Shown: positions 17,103 through 27,513 of the stretch, piece after piece
How the letters are laid out: each line of letters begins with the position of its first letter
Numbering within the stretch: the stretch's first letter is position 1
DNA from: Microcoleus sp. AS-A8
GTDB taxonomy: Bacteria; Cyanobacteriota; Cyanobacteriia; Cyanobacteriales; Coleofasciculaceae
Length of the DNA stretch: 64,000 bases
Assembly: GCA_039962225.1 (NCBI GenBank)
Contig: JAMPKV010000002.1
Location: 515,217-579,216, forward strand
Direction of reading: 5' to 3'
The notes under the pieces: generated by a model
The model's input: the letters and a program-made list of their open reading frames with translations, nothing else
Databases searched by the model: none
What the model was told of the DNA's origin: nothing
Position numbers and translations under genes: made by a program

Positions 17103-18407
17103 ATGACCTCAACGCTGCTCAAAACTCCCCCGCTCAACGCCCCGACCATCAAGCAACTGCCCAATGGTCTAACTATCGTGGCAGAGCGGATGCCTGTCGA
17201 AGCCGTTAACTTGAATGTTTGGATTAATGTGGGTTCGGCTGTAGAACCCGACAACATCAACGGCATGGCTCATTTTTTAGAGCACATGATTTTTAAGGGA
17301 ACGCCACGCCTGAAAAGTGGTGAGTTTGAGCGGCTGATTGAAGAGCGGGGTGCGGTGACCAATGCCGCCACCAGCCAAGATTACACTCACTATTACATCA
17401 CCACAGCCCCAAAAGATTTTGCCCAACTTGCCCCCTTGCAACTGGATGTGGTGCTTAACCCCAGCATTCCCGATGATGCTTTTGAGCGGGAGCGACTGGT
17501 GGTTTTAGAAGAAATCCGCCGCTCCGATGATAATCCAGGGCGTCGTATGTTTCGACGGGCGATTGAGACAACGTTTGAACAACTGCCTTATCGGCGACAG
17601 GTGTTAGGGCCAGCATCGGTGATTGAGCAGTTGAAGCCTCAGCAGATGCGTGACTTTCATGCTCAATGGTATCAACCGAAGTCGATGACGGCAGTCGCCG
17701 TGGGGAATTTGCCGGTTGAGGAGTTGATCGAGATTGTTGCAGAGGGTTTCAATCACACACAGAGCAACTCAAGCAACAGCTCTTTACCTGAACCGTTTTT
17801 ACAGCATCCCAACGCTTTCCAGCCTGAACCTGCGTTTCAAGAGATTGTCCGCCGAGAGTATACCGATGAAAGCTTACAGCAAGCTCGTCTCGTCATGATT
17901 TGGCGGGTGCCGGGGATGTTGCAATTGGAGCAAACTTATGCATTGGATGTCTTGGCGGCTATCTTAGGGCAGGGACGCATGTCACGACTGGTGAGGGATT
18001 TGCGTGAAGAGCGGAAATTGGTGACCCATATTGGGGTGAGTAATATGACGCAGCGGCTTCAGGGCGTGTTCTATATTTCCGCACACTTACCCGAAGAAAA
18101 TTTAGCGGAAGTGGAAGCTGCGATCGCGCAACATATCCACCGCTTTCAAACGGAATTGGTAGCAGAAGCGGATATCGCTCGTATCCGTCGGCAAGTGGCT
18201 AATCGGTTTATTTTTGGCAATGAAAAACCGAGCGATCGCACCAGTTTATATGGCTACTATCAGTGCCAAATTGGAGATTTAGAACCAGCGCTGAACTACC
18301 CGACTCGCATTCAATCGGTCAATTCTTTGGATATTCAATCGGCGGCACAACAGTATCTCTCCGCTGAGGCTTACGGTATCGTGAGTATAAAACCGACCAA
18401 GATTTGA
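17103..18407 (+). CDS. M16-family zinc peptidase (pitrilysin-like)
   Basis: A 434-residue protein of the size of a single M16 subunit. It contains the inverted zinc motif HFLEH (H57, E60, H61) within GMAHFLEHMIFKGT and the downstream glutamate helix ERLVVLEEIRRSDD. A catalytic metal site is therefore present. The C-terminal half shows the non-catalytic M16 domain, with LREERKLVTHIG matching the R/Y region. Cyanobacteria commonly have two adjacent M16 genes, one active and one not; here only one is present. No signal peptide is evident. ATG 17103 follows the divergent promoter region shared with crtD. Confidence 0.88.
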   Translation: MTSTLLKTPPLNAPTIKQLPNGLTIVAERMPVEAVNLNVWINVGSAVEPDNINGMAHFLEHMIFKGTPRLKSGEFERLIEERGAVTNAATSQDYTHYYITTAPKDFAQLAPLQLDVVLNPSIPDDAFERERLVVLEEIRRSDDNPGRRMFRRAIETTFEQLPYRRQVLGPASVIEQLKPQQMRDFHAQWYQPKSMTAVAVGNLPVEELIEIVAEGFNHTQSNSSNSSLPEPFLQHPNAFQPEPAFQEIVRREYTDESLQQARLVMIWRVPGMLQLEQTYALDVLAAILGQGRMSRLVRDLREERKLVTHIGVSNMTQRLQGVFYISAHLPEENLAEVEAAIAQHIHRFQTELVAEADIARIRRQVANRFIFGNEKPSDRTSLYGYYQCQIGDLEPALNYPTRIQSVNSLDIQSAAQQYLSAEAYGIVSIKPTKI

Positions 18408-18527
18408 GATGAAGGGAGTTGCTAAGAGCGGGTTGAAGTTGGCAATGATTCAACTTCAAAATGAGTAAATTAGCTTAATTTACTGTGAAAATCTAAAGTC
18501 CAAAATTCCAAATCCCAAATTCTAGTG

Positions 18528-19475
18528 ATGTGGACAGAAATTGCGACGCATATCAGCCAAATCACTGGCAAGACATTTGACATTAAGAACCGTCGGTCTG
18601 TCAGTGGTGGCTGTATTAATCAGGGTTATGCTGTCAGCAGCGAGACGGATACTTATTTTGTGAAGCTCAACCGGGCGTCTCAGGTGGAAATGTTTGAGGC
18701 AGAGGTGCTGGGTTTAAAGCAGATGCTGGAAACTCAAACGATTCGGGTGCCAAAACCGATTGGCGTTGGTACCGCCGCTGATTCTGCTTACATTGTGATG
18801 GAATGGCTGGAATTTGGGGGGAGTGGTAAGACCCCAGATTGGGAAGAGATGGGGCGAAAACTAGCCCAAATGCATCAGGCGAAACCTCCTCAACCTAACC
18901 CAGAGTTGAACGTTGGCAAGTTGTTAGCGAAGCGGGGCGAAAGCTCAGTTGAAAGTTCAAATAATCAACCTTCCACCTTCTTTGGTTGGAACTTGAACAA
19001 CACCATTGGTTCAACACCCCAAATTAATACTTGGACATCTCATTGGGCGGCTTTTTTTGCTGAACATCGGTTAGGCTATCAGTTCAAGCTGGCGCAACGT
19101 CGTGGGGGGCAATTTCCTCAGCAAGAGCGATTATTAGCGTTGGTTCCACGTTTGCTGGAACATCAGCCTCAACCGTCTTTGGTGCATGGTGATTTGTGGG
19201 GCGGGAATGCGGCTATTACGAAGTTGGGAGAACCGGTGATTTTAGATCCAGCGACGTATGTGGGCGATCGCGAAGTAGATATCGCCATGACGGAACTGTT
19301 CGGCGGCTTTCCGGCTGCCTTTTATCGCGGCTATAACCAAGTTTGGCCGTTGGATGACGGTTACACACAGCGAAAAACTCTCTACAACCTCTACCACATC
19401 CTCAATCACTTCAATCTTTTTGGCGGTGGTTATAGTTCCCAAGCGAACCGGATGATTGAACAAATTCTCGGTTAA
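18528..19475 (+). CDS. Fructosamine kinase family protein
   Basis: A 315-residue kinase of the fructosamine-3-kinase/APH fold. It starts with MWTEIATHISQITGKTF and SVSGGCINQGYAV (glycine-rich loop), followed by YFVKLNRA with the ATP-binding lysine, VMEWLEF at the hinge, LVHGDLWGGNAA with the catalytic Asp, and VILDPATYVGDREVDIAM as the DFG equivalent. These enzymes phosphorylate ketosamines or ribulosamines so that glycated proteins can be repaired. A GTG at 18525 immediately precedes the ATG, and ATG 18528 is preferred. A strong hairpin follows the stop (19502-19525). Confidence 0.88.
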   Translation: MWTEIATHISQITGKTFDIKNRRSVSGGCINQGYAVSSETDTYFVKLNRASQVEMFEAEVLGLKQMLETQTIRVPKPIGVGTAADSAYIVMEWLEFGGSGKTPDWEEMGRKLAQMHQAKPPQPNPELNVGKLLAKRGESSVESSNNQPSTFFGWNLNNTIGSTPQINTWTSHWAAFFAEHRLGYQFKLAQRRGGQFPQQERLLALVPRLLEHQPQPSLVHGDLWGGNAAITKLGEPVILDPATYVGDREVDIAMTELFGGFPAAFYRGYNQVWPLDDGYTQRKTLYNLYHILNHFNLFGGGYSSQANRMIEQILG

Positions 19476-19501
19476 GTAGGCTAAGGGGGCTAATATTATA
19501 T

Positions 19502-19525
19502 AACCCAGGCCCTAGGGTCTGGGTT
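19502..19525 (+). terminator. Hairpin terminator after the fructosamine kinase gene
   Basis: AACCCAG pairs with CTGGGTT, with an inner CCC/GGG pairing, 27 bases after the stop codon. Only a short T-rich tract follows. Confidence 0.55.
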
Positions 19526-19537
19526 TGATGTTTATAG

Positions 19538-19583
19538 GCTGGTCAGAAGTCTGCAAAGGACTTTTTAAAAAGGACTGACCAGC
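19538..19583. repeat. Imperfect inverted repeat
   Basis: Nine-base arms GCTGGTCAG and CTGACCAGC lie 28 bases apart and the interior CTTTTTAAAAAG is itself self-complementary. It is located directly after the preceding terminator, with a TTTTAAAAA tract beyond. It may be a second terminator or a small dispersed repeat. Confidence 0.5.
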
Positions 19584-19710
19584 GGTTTTAAAAACAGCTT
19601 TGAATTGCGCTACGAACAAGGTACTTATCCTCGTCGATTCCTAAGATAACCAACTCAGGTGAAATTTTCGGGTAGGATAGCTCAACTTAACAAATTGCAA
19701 CAAATGAAGC

Positions 19711-19934
19711 AAAAGGCAGAAGGCAGAGGGCAGAAGGCAAAAGGCAGAGGGCAGAGGGCAGAGGGCAGAGGGCAGAGGGCAGAGGGCAGAGGGCAGAGGG
19801 TAGAAGGCAGAGGGCAGAGGGCAGAGGGCAGAGGGCAGAGGGCAGAGGGTAGAAGGCAGAGGGCAGAGGGCAGAGGGCAGAGGGTAGAAGGCAGAGGGCA
19901 GAGGGCAGAGGGCAGAGGGTAGAAGGCAGAGGGC
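19711..19934. repeat. Heptanucleotide tandem repeat array (32 units)
   Basis: The array consists of exactly 32 seven-base units of consensus AGAGGGC, with variants AGAAGGC, AAAAGGC and AGAGGGT. Period-breaking units recur: AGAGGGT followed by AGAAGGC occurs at 19795-19808, 19844-19857, 19879-19892 and 19914-19927. This gives one 49-base and two 35-base higher-order blocks (19851-19885 and 19886-19920). The array remains open in several frames only because seven is not a multiple of three and the unit contains no stop; it is not a gene. Short heptamer arrays of this kind are characteristic of filamentous cyanobacteria. Confidence 0.9.
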
Positions 19935-20131
19935 AAACGACTTCGGATGCGATGCATCTCGGACAAATCCAGTGAGGGCAAGGATTTTTGTATGGGCGTG
20001 ACTTCCCGAAGAAGCGATCGCGCCAAAAAATTTTGAGCCGCTTGTTCCCCGATTGGATTTTTTGGGAACTCTACTTTTGAGGCTGCATTGAGCCGTCACC
20101 CAGAAAATCTTACTAAAGGAAGTAAGCCTAA

Positions 20132-22318
20132 ATGCCTGTGAATGAAATTGATCAGGGTCGCAAGTTTATTACAACTATGCCCATAGGGGATAGTGGAGAA
20201 GCAGGGGAGCAGAAGGTGTGGGATGCTCTAAAAAATGCTTTTTCAGATCGCAATTGTATTGGCTATTGGCGTTATCCAATTTTCTCGAAAGTCGGAGAGA
20301 TTCGGAAAGAGCCAGACATTCTTCTGGTGGATCGGGAACACAGTTTAATTGTGATTGAAGTCAAATCAATCACCATTGACCAAATTGTTGCAATTGACGG
20401 TCATCTGTGGCAGCTGCAAAATTTTGATACCCGTGAAGCTAACCCCTATCAACAAGCTGAATGTCAGCTAAGAGCGTTGGTTGCGTATTGCGATCGCGAA
20501 CCAGCCATCTGGCGCAAAGTCATGGGACGAGCAATGGTTGCATTGCCTCTGATTACCCAAGAACAATGGCAGCAAAGAGGTTTTGACCAACTCCCCAGTT
20601 GTCCTCCGATTATCTTCCAAGATCAATTAGGCAAGGCTGGATTTTTAGAACGAATTCAACAAACTGCACCAATTGTTCCGGGAGAAGACTTGGATGACGA
20701 ACAGTGGAAGTTGCTCAAGGCAGTGATTAGCGGCGCACCCGTTTTGCGTCGTTCTCCTCGTACCCTTGTCTCTACTAACGGTAAAATGCGTGGAAGCGTT
20801 GTGGCAGCTTATTCTCAACATCTCTTTGATTTGGACTTGCAGCAGGAACATATTGGCAAAGAAATTCCTCCAGGTTTTCAACGATTGCGAGGTGTGGCGG
20901 GTTCGGGCAAAACAATCCTGCTATGTCAAAAAGCGGCTCATATGCACTTAAAGCATCCAGAGTGGGATATTGCTTTGGTATTTTTCAGCCGCACACTTTA
21001 CGACACAATCATTGGATTGTTGGATCGATGGTTGCGTCGTTTTAGTAATGGTGAAATTGGCTATGACCAAACAGAGAATCACAAGCTGCGAGTGCTTCAT
21101 GCTTGGGGTGCGAAGGAGCAACCTGGTTTTTATGGAACAATTTGCCAGTCCCATGGCGTTCGGGCGAAAACAGCAGGAGAAACCAGGGAGAGGCAGCCCA
21201 ATCGAGGATTGGCAGACCTGTGTAAGCGACTGTCTGAAGAAATGGAAATTGAACCGATATTTGATGCCATTCTCATTGATGAAGGGCAAGATTTAGTATC
21301 TGAGGATGACTTGAAGTATCAGGACAAACAAGCGATTTATTGGTTAGCTTATCAAGCTTTACGACCGATCGACTCAGAACAACCCGAACAACGTCGTTTA
21401 ATTTGGGCTTATGATGAAGCGCAAAGCTTGGACACCCTGAAGATTCCGACAACCAAGGAATTGTTTGGTGAAAAGTTGAGCGGGTTATTAACTCAGGGAA
21501 CGCAATACAACGGTGGGATTAAAAAATCTGAGGTGATGCGTCGCTGCTACCGCACCCCTGGCCCAATTCTCACAGCCGCTCATGCGATTGGGATGGGTTT
21601 GCTCCGTCCAGAGGGAATGCTGGCAGGAATTACAGACAAGAAAGAGTGGGACAGGATCGGCTATGAAGTTGTGAAGGGGAAATTTATTTCGGGTCAACAA
21701 ATTACTCTGCACCGTCCTCCGGAAAACTCTCCCAATCCGGTTTCAGAACTTTGGGGCGAACCCATCATAGAGTTTGAAACCTATGGTTCTCGTCAGGAAG
21801 AATTGACGGCTTTAGCTCAGAAGATTGAGCATAACTTGTATCATGATGACCTCAAGCCCAGTCGTGAGATTTTAGTGATTGTTTTAGGCTCTCTTTCTGA
21901 AGCCAGGGAATTAGAAGATAAGGTGGCTAGTTGCTTGATGGAACAAGGCATTGATATCTATATTCCCACAGCTTTAGAAGTGAATGAACTCAATCCCCAA
22001 TGGCCTCATCATGACCCAGATTGTTTTTGGATGGAGGGAGGAGTAACGGTGTCTCGCGTCCCCCGTGCGAAGGGGAATGAAGCGGATATGGTTTATGTCG
22101 TCGGCTTCGATCATGTTGCTCGGAATGAGTCGGATGTGAGCCTTCGTAACCAGCTATTTGTGGCATTAACCAGGACACGAGGCTGGGTGAATCTCAGTGG
22201 AGTTGGCAGCTACCCCATGTATGAGGAAATGCGGAGGGCGATCGCCAGTGGAGATACGTTCAGGTTTACCTATAAGCGTCCCTTGAAGCGAGATATTGGG
22301 GAGGGAGATGAGGGGTAA
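20132..22318 (+). CDS. NERD-domain nuclease fused to a UvrD/Rep-type helicase
   Basis: A 728-residue protein. Residues 17-110 form a nuclease-related NERD domain: [11 protein letters not shown], then [20 protein letters not shown] with the D and E-x-K residues of the restriction-endonuclease fold. A superfamily 1 helicase core follows: Walker A GVAGSGKT near residue 256, Walker [10 protein letters not shown] near 388, [13 protein letters not shown], a CYRTPGPI motif, and a late [14 protein letters not shown] and [12 protein letters not shown] characteristic of UvrD motif V/VI. The combination suggests DNA processing or defence against foreign DNA. It stands alone beside the heptamer array. 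An in-frame ATG 15 codons later (20177) is an alternative start. Confidence 0.83.
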   Translation: MPVNEIDQGRKFITTMPIGDSGEAGEQKVWDALKNAFSDRNCIGYWRYPIFSKVGEIRKEPDILLVDREHSLIVIEVKSITIDQIVAIDGHLWQLQNFDTREANPYQQAECQLRALVAYCDREPAIWRKVMGRAMVALPLITQEQWQQRGFDQLPSCPPIIFQDQLGKAGFLERIQQTAPIVPGEDLDDEQWKLLKAVISGAPVLRRSPRTLVSTNGKMRGSVVAAYSQHLFDLDLQQEHIGKEIPPGFQRLRGVAGSGKTILLCQKAAHMHLKHPEWDIALVFFSRTLYDTIIGLLDRWLRRFSNGEIGYDQTENHKLRVLHAWGAKEQPGFYGTICQSHGVRAKTAGETRERQPNRGLADLCKRLSEEMEIEPIFDAILIDEGQDLVSEDDLKYQDKQAIYWLAYQALRPIDSEQPEQRRLIWAYDEAQSLDTLKIPTTKELFGEKLSGLLTQGTQYNGGIKKSEVMRRCYRTPGPILTAAHAIGMGLLRPEGMLAGITDKKEWDRIGYEVVKGKFISGQQITLHRPPENSPNPVSELWGEPIIEFETYGSRQEELTALAQKIEHNLYHDDLKPSREILVIVLGSLSEARELEDKVASCLMEQGIDIYIPTALEVNELNPQWPHHDPDCFWMEGGVTVSRVPRAKGNEADMVYVVGFDHVARNESDVSLRNQLFVALTRTRGWVNLSGVGSYPMYEEMRRAIASGDTFRFTYKRPLKRDIGEGDEG

Positions 22319-22580
22319 TATTTACATTTAATTTGGAATTTTTTTGTAGGTGCAAATCTTATGTCATTGGTTGCCATTTAACCTGAGCAAGCACAGATTT
22401 GTGAAGAGCAGGCGGCATTTCCTCGGTGCCGCTTGCGCTTATAGGAGTTATCCAACTGTAGGTTTTAACCCACTTTCTGCACTTTGTTGATATAATTCTC
22501 TATCTAATAACTTCTATCCCGTGATACCTATTCTCCTACGATTTTCTTCATTCCCTAAGGTGCTGACAGCATAATAGCTA

Positions 22581-23639
22581 TTACTGGATGAGGGTTCCAA
22601 ACTCTCCCCAGCTTTCCAACGGTTCGGTCGATTTAACCAAGTTCATCCCTGCGGCGGCAAATCGCCGGAACGCTTCATCGGCTTGTTCGCTATAGTCTAC
22701 TATCCCTGGAACTACAACGGGTGAGGTGCAATCTTCTAGCAGGTATACCTTTTTGGCAAGACTGGCATCTTGCTGCTGAATTTCTGTGAGTAAATCGGCA
22801 ATTGTCCAAGCCACACAGTGACTCTTCGCTTGCCCTGCAATAATCACCGCATCAAACTCCAGCAAATACTGAATTAAGCTTGTATTTTTGTGGGCAATTG
22901 GGCTTCCACTCATATCTGCTATCACTTCAGGACGCAGGATGGAATAGTTTTCAGTTAAAGGATTGTTGCCTTTAATTTCAAATCGCGTTTGACTATTTCG
23001 GGCGATGCAATGGAAAAATATGGCCTCCTCCACAGCAGAAACCAAAGCGTGACCAATCCCGCCTAGCATGGAATGATAAGGCCATACCGTCAACGGGTAT
23101 TTCCCCGCATCACTGAGTTGCTTGACGTAGTGTAGGGCGTGTGATTGGAGTCTGGAGTAGTTTCCGTGAGTGAGGCTATCAGCAATGGCTGGGTTGACTT
23201 TCCAAATACCTTGCTGGATATCTTCCGGGGTGATGAGAGTGGCAGCCGGTGTCGGGTGTTCTCCAGCTTCGTTAATCCAAAATATAGGATGGAAGATTTG
23301 CATGGCTGTGTGAGTGTCCATCGTCGGGGCGATCGCACTTATTACCCCCAAATGGCGGTAAATAAACTCACACAACCGTACATTATCTTCTACTGCTCCT
23401 ATCCCGGATTGTCCACCAACGAACAGTTCAAAGTCGGGCAGGCAAAAGGTGTTTTGAACATCGATTAGCAACAAACAAATGCGGGTTTTGTCCTCAGCCG
23501 TCGGTTGGATATTGTACTGGTTCGCCCAATTCCTTGCTTGTGCGACTCTCTCCTGATAGGGAACTCGCCAAACTTCCCCCACTTTGGCGGCGTCGAAGTG
23601 GGTGGGAAGTGGCAGTGGGTTGATGGTTTGAGTACTCAT
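22581..23639 (-). CDS. Isochorismatase/nicotinamidase-type cysteine hydrolase
   Basis: A 352-residue protein, longer than typical 180-230-residue family members because of an N-terminal extension and inserts. The core shows the catalytic Asp in [12 protein letters not shown] and the cysteine nucleophile in [34 protein letters not shown] resembles the metal-binding D-x-H pattern of nicotinamidases. It should hydrolyse an amide (nicotinamide or similar). The substrate is not determinable by sequence. Its ATG at 23639 nearly touches the divergent plus-strand gene. Confidence 0.8.
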   Translation of the reverse strand: MSTQTINPLPLPTHFDAAKVGEVWRVPYQERVAQARNWANQYNIQPTAEDKTRICLLLIDVQNTFCLPDFELFVGGQSGIGAVEDNVRLCEFIYRHLGVISAIAPTMDTHTAMQIFHPIFWINEAGEHPTPAATLITPEDIQQGIWKVNPAIADSLTHGNYSRLQSHALHYVKQLSDAGKYPLTVWPYHSMLGGIGHALVSAVEEAIFFHCIARNSQTRFEIKGNNPLTENYSILRPEVIADMSGSPIAHKNTSLIQYLLEFDAVIIAGQAKSHCVAWTIADLLTEIQQQDASLAKKVYLLEDCTSPVVVPGIVDYSEQADEAFRRFAAAGMNLVKSTEPLESWGEFGTLIQ

Positions 23640-23721
23640 GGTTGAGCTCCTTTTGGGACTACTAGCTGAAAACAGCCTTGTGCTTCATAGTGTAGTTAAT
23701 CTGTTTACGAAGCAATCAATC

Positions 23722-24579
23722 ATGGGTCGCTATGATATTTTGCACCGGATTCAACAGCTAGACCCGGTGCAAGACCATTGTGAGATTTATCATTTGATGA
23801 GTGGCTATGAGTTCCCTTGGGAGATAATGCGATCGCTCGAAGTTGCCCTGATGAGAACATTCTGCGTTCCCAGCATCTCCGCACTGCTCGATAAAACAGG
23901 CGAATTCAAACTTCGTCCCCAAAAACGCTACGACGACACAGGATTGCTTACCGCCGAAATCGTTAAATGGGGTTACGAGAGCGAACGAGGTACCCAAGCC
24001 ATCGAGCGGATGAATGCCATTCACGGACGATTCAAGATTTCCAATGAAGATTTCCTCTACGTACTTTCCACCTTTATTTACGAACCCATCCGTTGGAATG
24101 CTCGTTTTGGTTGGCGTTCCATGTGTGAGCAAGAACGTCTGGCGTCTTTCTATTTCTGGCGGGAAGTGGGCAAACGGATGCACATCCAAGATATCCCAGA
24201 AACTTATCAGGAGTTAGAACGCTACAATCTTGACTACGAGCGAGAACATTTCCGTTATTCAGAACCCAATCGCCGGATTGGAGAAGCCACTCGTGACCTT
24301 TTCTTGAGTTGGTTTCCCCGTATCCTGCAACCTGCGATCGAGCCTGCTATTTATGCCCTGCTCGATGATGCGATTATCGAAGCCTGTGGGTTGCCTCAAG
24401 CACCAAAAATACTGCGCTCAGGGGTTGCCATCAGCCTAAAATGGCGGGGTCGAATATTGCATCTGTTTCCACCTCGGAAACAGCCAGACTTCTTTACAGA
24501 CTCACCCGTGCGGAGCTATCCCAGTGGCTACGAGATATCTAAGTTAGGCTCTGCTAAATCTCCAAACCAACAATCGTAA
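23722..24579 (+). CDS. MpaB-family oxygenase-like protein (DUF2236)
   Basis: About 285 residues from ATG 23722 (MGRYDILHRIQQLDPVQDH). The frame is open from 23638, but an upstream start would overlap the divergent gene's start codon, so the later ATG is chosen. The pattern AIERMNAIHGRFKISNEDFLYVL with the IHGRF histidine, followed by FIYEPIRWNARFGWR and an acidic helix, matches the DUF2236/MpaB-like heme or metal oxygenase family. The substrate is unknown. No signal peptide. The last 26 bases overlap the convergent DUF4139 gene tail. Confidence 0.75.
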   Translation: MGRYDILHRIQQLDPVQDHCEIYHLMSGYEFPWEIMRSLEVALMRTFCVPSISALLDKTGEFKLRPQKRYDDTGLLTAEIVKWGYESERGTQAIERMNAIHGRFKISNEDFLYVLSTFIYEPIRWNARFGWRSMCEQERLASFYFWREVGKRMHIQDIPETYQELERYNLDYEREHFRYSEPNRRIGEATRDLFLSWFPRILQPAIEPAIYALLDDAIIEACGLPQAPKILRSGVAISLKWRGRILHLFPPRKQPDFFTDSPVRSYPSGYEISKLGSAKSPNQQS

Positions 24580-26164
24580 ATTCGGGCGGATGTTCGATCG
24601 CAAACTGATAGTACAACTCTTGCCCAGACAGAGGCGGCAACGTGAGCGACCATTCCACCATACCCATCTCACCCACCTCAATCTCCGGATTGGAGAGCGT
24701 CAGACGGACTTTCACTTGCTCGTGACGACTGACGGGCAACTGTTCTGTGAGTTTCAGCTTCACTTCACACTCCCGGAAGTTTGTAATCACCAGTCGATAA
24801 GCATAGGTACGATGGCGTTGGTTGCCCATCAACTTCGGGTCTACTTGACGTTCAACCAAATCGCGTTGAATCACGATTCCTTCATCACTCCCTAAGTTGA
24901 GCTTGAATTCTTGTCCGGGAGCAATGTTATCGAGTTGTGTTGTTCCGACAAAGGTCTGATCCAAGAAGATATTCACTTTGCCCGCTAGCAGCATCACTCC
25001 AGCCTGGAGATTGGTAATCGTGGCCTGGAGATAAGCCAAAGGGGAGACGCGAGCCAGAGCCATATACTCGGCACGGCAAGGGAAATCTTCATTCAAAATC
25101 GTCGTTTTATGAGGAACGCCATCACTAGGGATATAACTAGTGCTGTTGATCCGATAAGTAATACTCCCTCCTGGTTTGGAGGCATCTGGGGCTGCTGTTT
25201 GGGTAAAACCATACTCAAATCCAGACTTCATCATCGCTTCCGTTGAAGGTGTCGTCCCAGCAAACGGCATGGTAGCCGCTAGAGTCCGAGATGGCAGGCT
25301 GGCGGGTTCTGAGAGGGTGGGTGTTCTGAACTGATTGGGCTGTTGGACATCGATATACCAGGGGGTGAGCTTGGCAGGTAGAGTGCCGATTCCTGGCTTG
25401 GCGGTAGATAGAGTGAGCGCTACACCCCGCCAATCTTCACCCGTACTTTGTTTAATTTCCGCGAGGTAACTGATATTGATTTTTTCATGGCTTGAACCCA
25501 AGCGCATGTCATAAAGGGGTGTCCAGCTTGCTTTATAGACGATGTAGGATATCTCTAGCTCCAATTCTCCTACTGCCGAGGGTTCGACCGTGATCATTAG
25601 ATTGAAACTTTCTGGAGGCTGGGTGCCTGACAACTGTTGAAGCTGCTGCCGCAGAGATTGCAACTTCGAGTCTAGCTGTTTTTGTTCTTTTTCCAGTTGG
25701 GCGATCGCATCAGAGAAGTCATTGTACTGCTGCCCGACAAAATCCATTAATTCCCGGATTTGATTCAGGTTCATCTGTTCCGGGTCTTGGAACTTCGTTA
25801 AGCGCTCCAAGTACTGACTACTCAAACTTTTGACAAAGTTGCGTTGCAGATTGAGCAGTGTCAGCCCATCTTGCACGGGGCGCTTTTGCTCCTCAATTTG
25901 CCCAATTTCTTGATTGAGCTGTGCAATTTTCTGTGCCACTTCCTCCGTCGCACAGGTGCGTTCGGTTCGGACTCCCAACAAGCGCACCCTTAAGGCACCG
26001 CTATTCCTCACCCGTATTGACTCACTCAAGAGCGTTACTGGCAGTTGGGTAATCACCAGTTCATGCTCGTCGCCAGTGAGCTGCACGACTCCTCGGCGAG
26101 TCACCAGCGCTTGGTTACTGTACACTGTAATGTCACAGATTCGGGTGTCTACCGTTTTATTCAT
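24554..26164 (-). CDS. DUF4139 / mucoidy inhibitor MuiA-like protein
   Basis: A 536-residue protein with the MuiA/DUF4139 architecture. The N-terminal beta domain begins DTRICDITVYSNQALVTRRG, a long coiled coil spans residues about 85-185 (rich in Q, E and L), and the C-terminal domain includes YKASWTPLYDMRLG, WRGVALTLSTAKP and LPPLSGQELYYQFAIEHPPE. No signal peptide is evident at this start. The biological function is uncertain; related proteins were first linked to mucoidy suppression. It is tail-to-tail with the MpaB-like gene (overlap 24554-24579). Confidence 0.8.
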   Translation of the reverse strand: MNKTVDTRICDITVYSNQALVTRRGVVQLTGDEHELVITQLPVTLLSESIRVRNSGALRVRLLGVRTERTCATEEVAQKIAQLNQEIGQIEEQKRPVQDGLTLLNLQRNFVKSLSSQYLERLTKFQDPEQMNLNQIRELMDFVGQQYNDFSDAIAQLEKEQKQLDSKLQSLRQQLQQLSGTQPPESFNLMITVEPSAVGELELEISYIVYKASWTPLYDMRLGSSHEKINISYLAEIKQSTGEDWRGVALTLSTAKPGIGTLPAKLTPWYIDVQQPNQFRTPTLSEPASLPSRTLAATMPFAGTTPSTEAMMKSGFEYGFTQTAAPDASKPGGSITYRINSTSYIPSDGVPHKTTILNEDFPCRAEYMALARVSPLAYLQATITNLQAGVMLLAGKVNIFLDQTFVGTTQLDNIAPGQEFKLNLGSDEGIVIQRDLVERQVDPKLMGNQRHRTYAYRLVITNFRECEVKLKLTEQLPVSRHEQVKVRLTLSNPEIEVGEMGMVEWSLTLPPLSGQELYYQFAIEHPPEFTIVGLEI

Positions 26165-26251
26165 CAGTCCTTTTTTCTTCGCCCTTAGTCATTCGTTCTA
26201 AATTGTTCGTCCAAAGAAAAGTTGAACGTTTGCCAGCACAGCAAGTTATCA

Positions 26252-26325
26252 GGTTGATACGTTCTAACCTGCCAGCTTTAACCTTCAAGCTTCAACCTTT
26301 AAGCTTCAACCCTTTAACCAATGAC
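26252..26325. repeat. Imperfect AACCTTCAAGCTT-type repeats
   Basis: Repeated variants of TTTAACCTTCAAGCTTCAACC occur between the DUF4139 gene and the MetF-like gene. A related stretch occurs at about 50276-50370. These look like the short interspersed repeats of filamentous cyanobacteria, with no coding signal. Confidence 0.45.
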
Positions 26326-26338
26326 CCATTCGGTTTAC

Positions 26339-27322
26339 TTAGCTTTTCAGGGGTTGAACTCCAGCTAAATCGAGAATTTTGGGAATCAAATCTTCCCGCT
26401 TGATCGCCATCATATGAACACCCTGACAAAGTTGCCGCGCGAGCTGGACTTGCTCGGCAGCAATTTTCACTCCTTCCTGTAAGGGTTCATCCGCCTCTCC
26501 CAATCGGTCAATGATGGTTTGGGGAATGTGAACACCTGGGACGTATTTATTGATAAATTGGGCATTTTTAGCCGATTTGAGCAGAAATATCCCCGCTAAA
26601 ATTGGCTTATTGGTGCCAGCAGCAATCTCGTTCATAAACTTTTCCAGACGCTCAAAATCACTAATTAATTGGCTCTGGAAAAACTGTGCACCCGCTTCTA
26701 GTTTACGCTCAAATCGACTTTGTAATCCAGACCAACTTTTTAGCTGCGGGTCAACGGCAGCACCTGTAAATAAATCCGTAACACCATCTGTTAGAGGCTT
26801 ATCATTGGCATCGAAACCACTATTGAGCTTGCCAATTAGCTTCAATAAACGCACGGACTCTACATCAAAGACCCCCTTCGCATCGGGATGGTCCCCAGCT
26901 TTGAGGGGGTCACCCGTGAGAGCCAGGATATTGCGAATCCCCAGAGCATGAGCCCCCATGAGGTCAGCTTGGAGGGCGAGACGGTTGCGATCGCGACAGG
27001 CCATCTGACAAATCGGCTCAATTCCATGCTGCAACAAAATGACGGAGGCGGCGACAGAACTCATCCTGAGTACAGCCCGACTGCCATCGGTAATATTAAC
27101 GGCGTGAACCCTACCCTTGAGGGCTTGAGCCATTTTAATCATATGAGATGGGTCACCACCTTTGGGGGGTGCCACCTCGGCGGTAATTAAAAATTCACCG
27201 GATTGAGCCGCCGTCCGAAACTGGTTTTGAGTAGAGACAGGACTGTGTGAGTTGCTCTCAAGAAGCATCGCCTCTATGTCCGTCCGAACTGTGGTCTGTT
27301 GAAGGGAATCGCTCATCATCAA
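26339..27322 (-). CDS. Methylenetetrahydrofolate reductase-like protein (MetF family)
   Basis: A 327-residue TIM-barrel flavoprotein. The conserved start FLITAEVAPPKGGDPSHMIKMAQ, the block PICQMACRDRNRLALQADLMGAHALGIRNILALTGDP, and late GVHIPQTIIDRL match the MetF/MTHFR family. MetF converts 5,10-methylene- to 5-methyl-tetrahydrofolate for methionine synthesis using NAD(P)H or reduced ferredoxin. The N-terminus carries about 40 extra residues before the barrel. ATG 27322 and 27319 are adjacent. The gene lies in a minus-strand run with trpS upstream but about 190 bases away. Confidence 0.8.
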   Translation of the reverse strand: MMMSDSLQQTTVRTDIEAMLLESNSHSPVSTQNQFRTAAQSGEFLITAEVAPPKGGDPSHMIKMAQALKGRVHAVNITDGSRAVLRMSSVAASVILLQHGIEPICQMACRDRNRLALQADLMGAHALGIRNILALTGDPLKAGDHPDAKGVFDVESVRLLKLIGKLNSGFDANDKPLTDGVTDLFTGAAVDPQLKSWSGLQSRFERKLEAGAQFFQSQLISDFERLEKFMNEIAAGTNKPILAGIFLLKSAKNAQFINKYVPGVHIPQTIIDRLGEADEPLQEGVKIAAEQVQLARQLCQGVHMMAIKREDLIPKILDLAGVQPLKS

Positions 27323-27513
27323 TTGCGCTTACTTACGAGTATCACCTGTATCCGAATCCTGCCCAATCTGCCCAAGGGATGAATGACAAGAAGCCACTAT
27401 TTAGAGATGGAATTTTGCTGAAGTAGACTGCAAAAACGGTATCGCTGAATGTCGCACTCAACCCCAATCCGACATGAGTTCTCACTCACTATCTACGATG
27501 GGATTAGTATCTG

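Noticed and set aside
19711..19934. Possible CRISPR array
   Set aside because: The units are 7 bases long with no spacers, so it is a tandem repeat and not a CRISPR array.
19659..20099. Open frames of repetitive AEGRGQR or LPSALCP composition on both strands
   Set aside because: They exist only because the heptamer array has no stop codons; they are not genes.
24590..24895. Plus-strand open frame within the DUF4139 gene
   Set aside because: It is the antisense shadow of a well-supported gene, with no ribosome binding site or family similarity.
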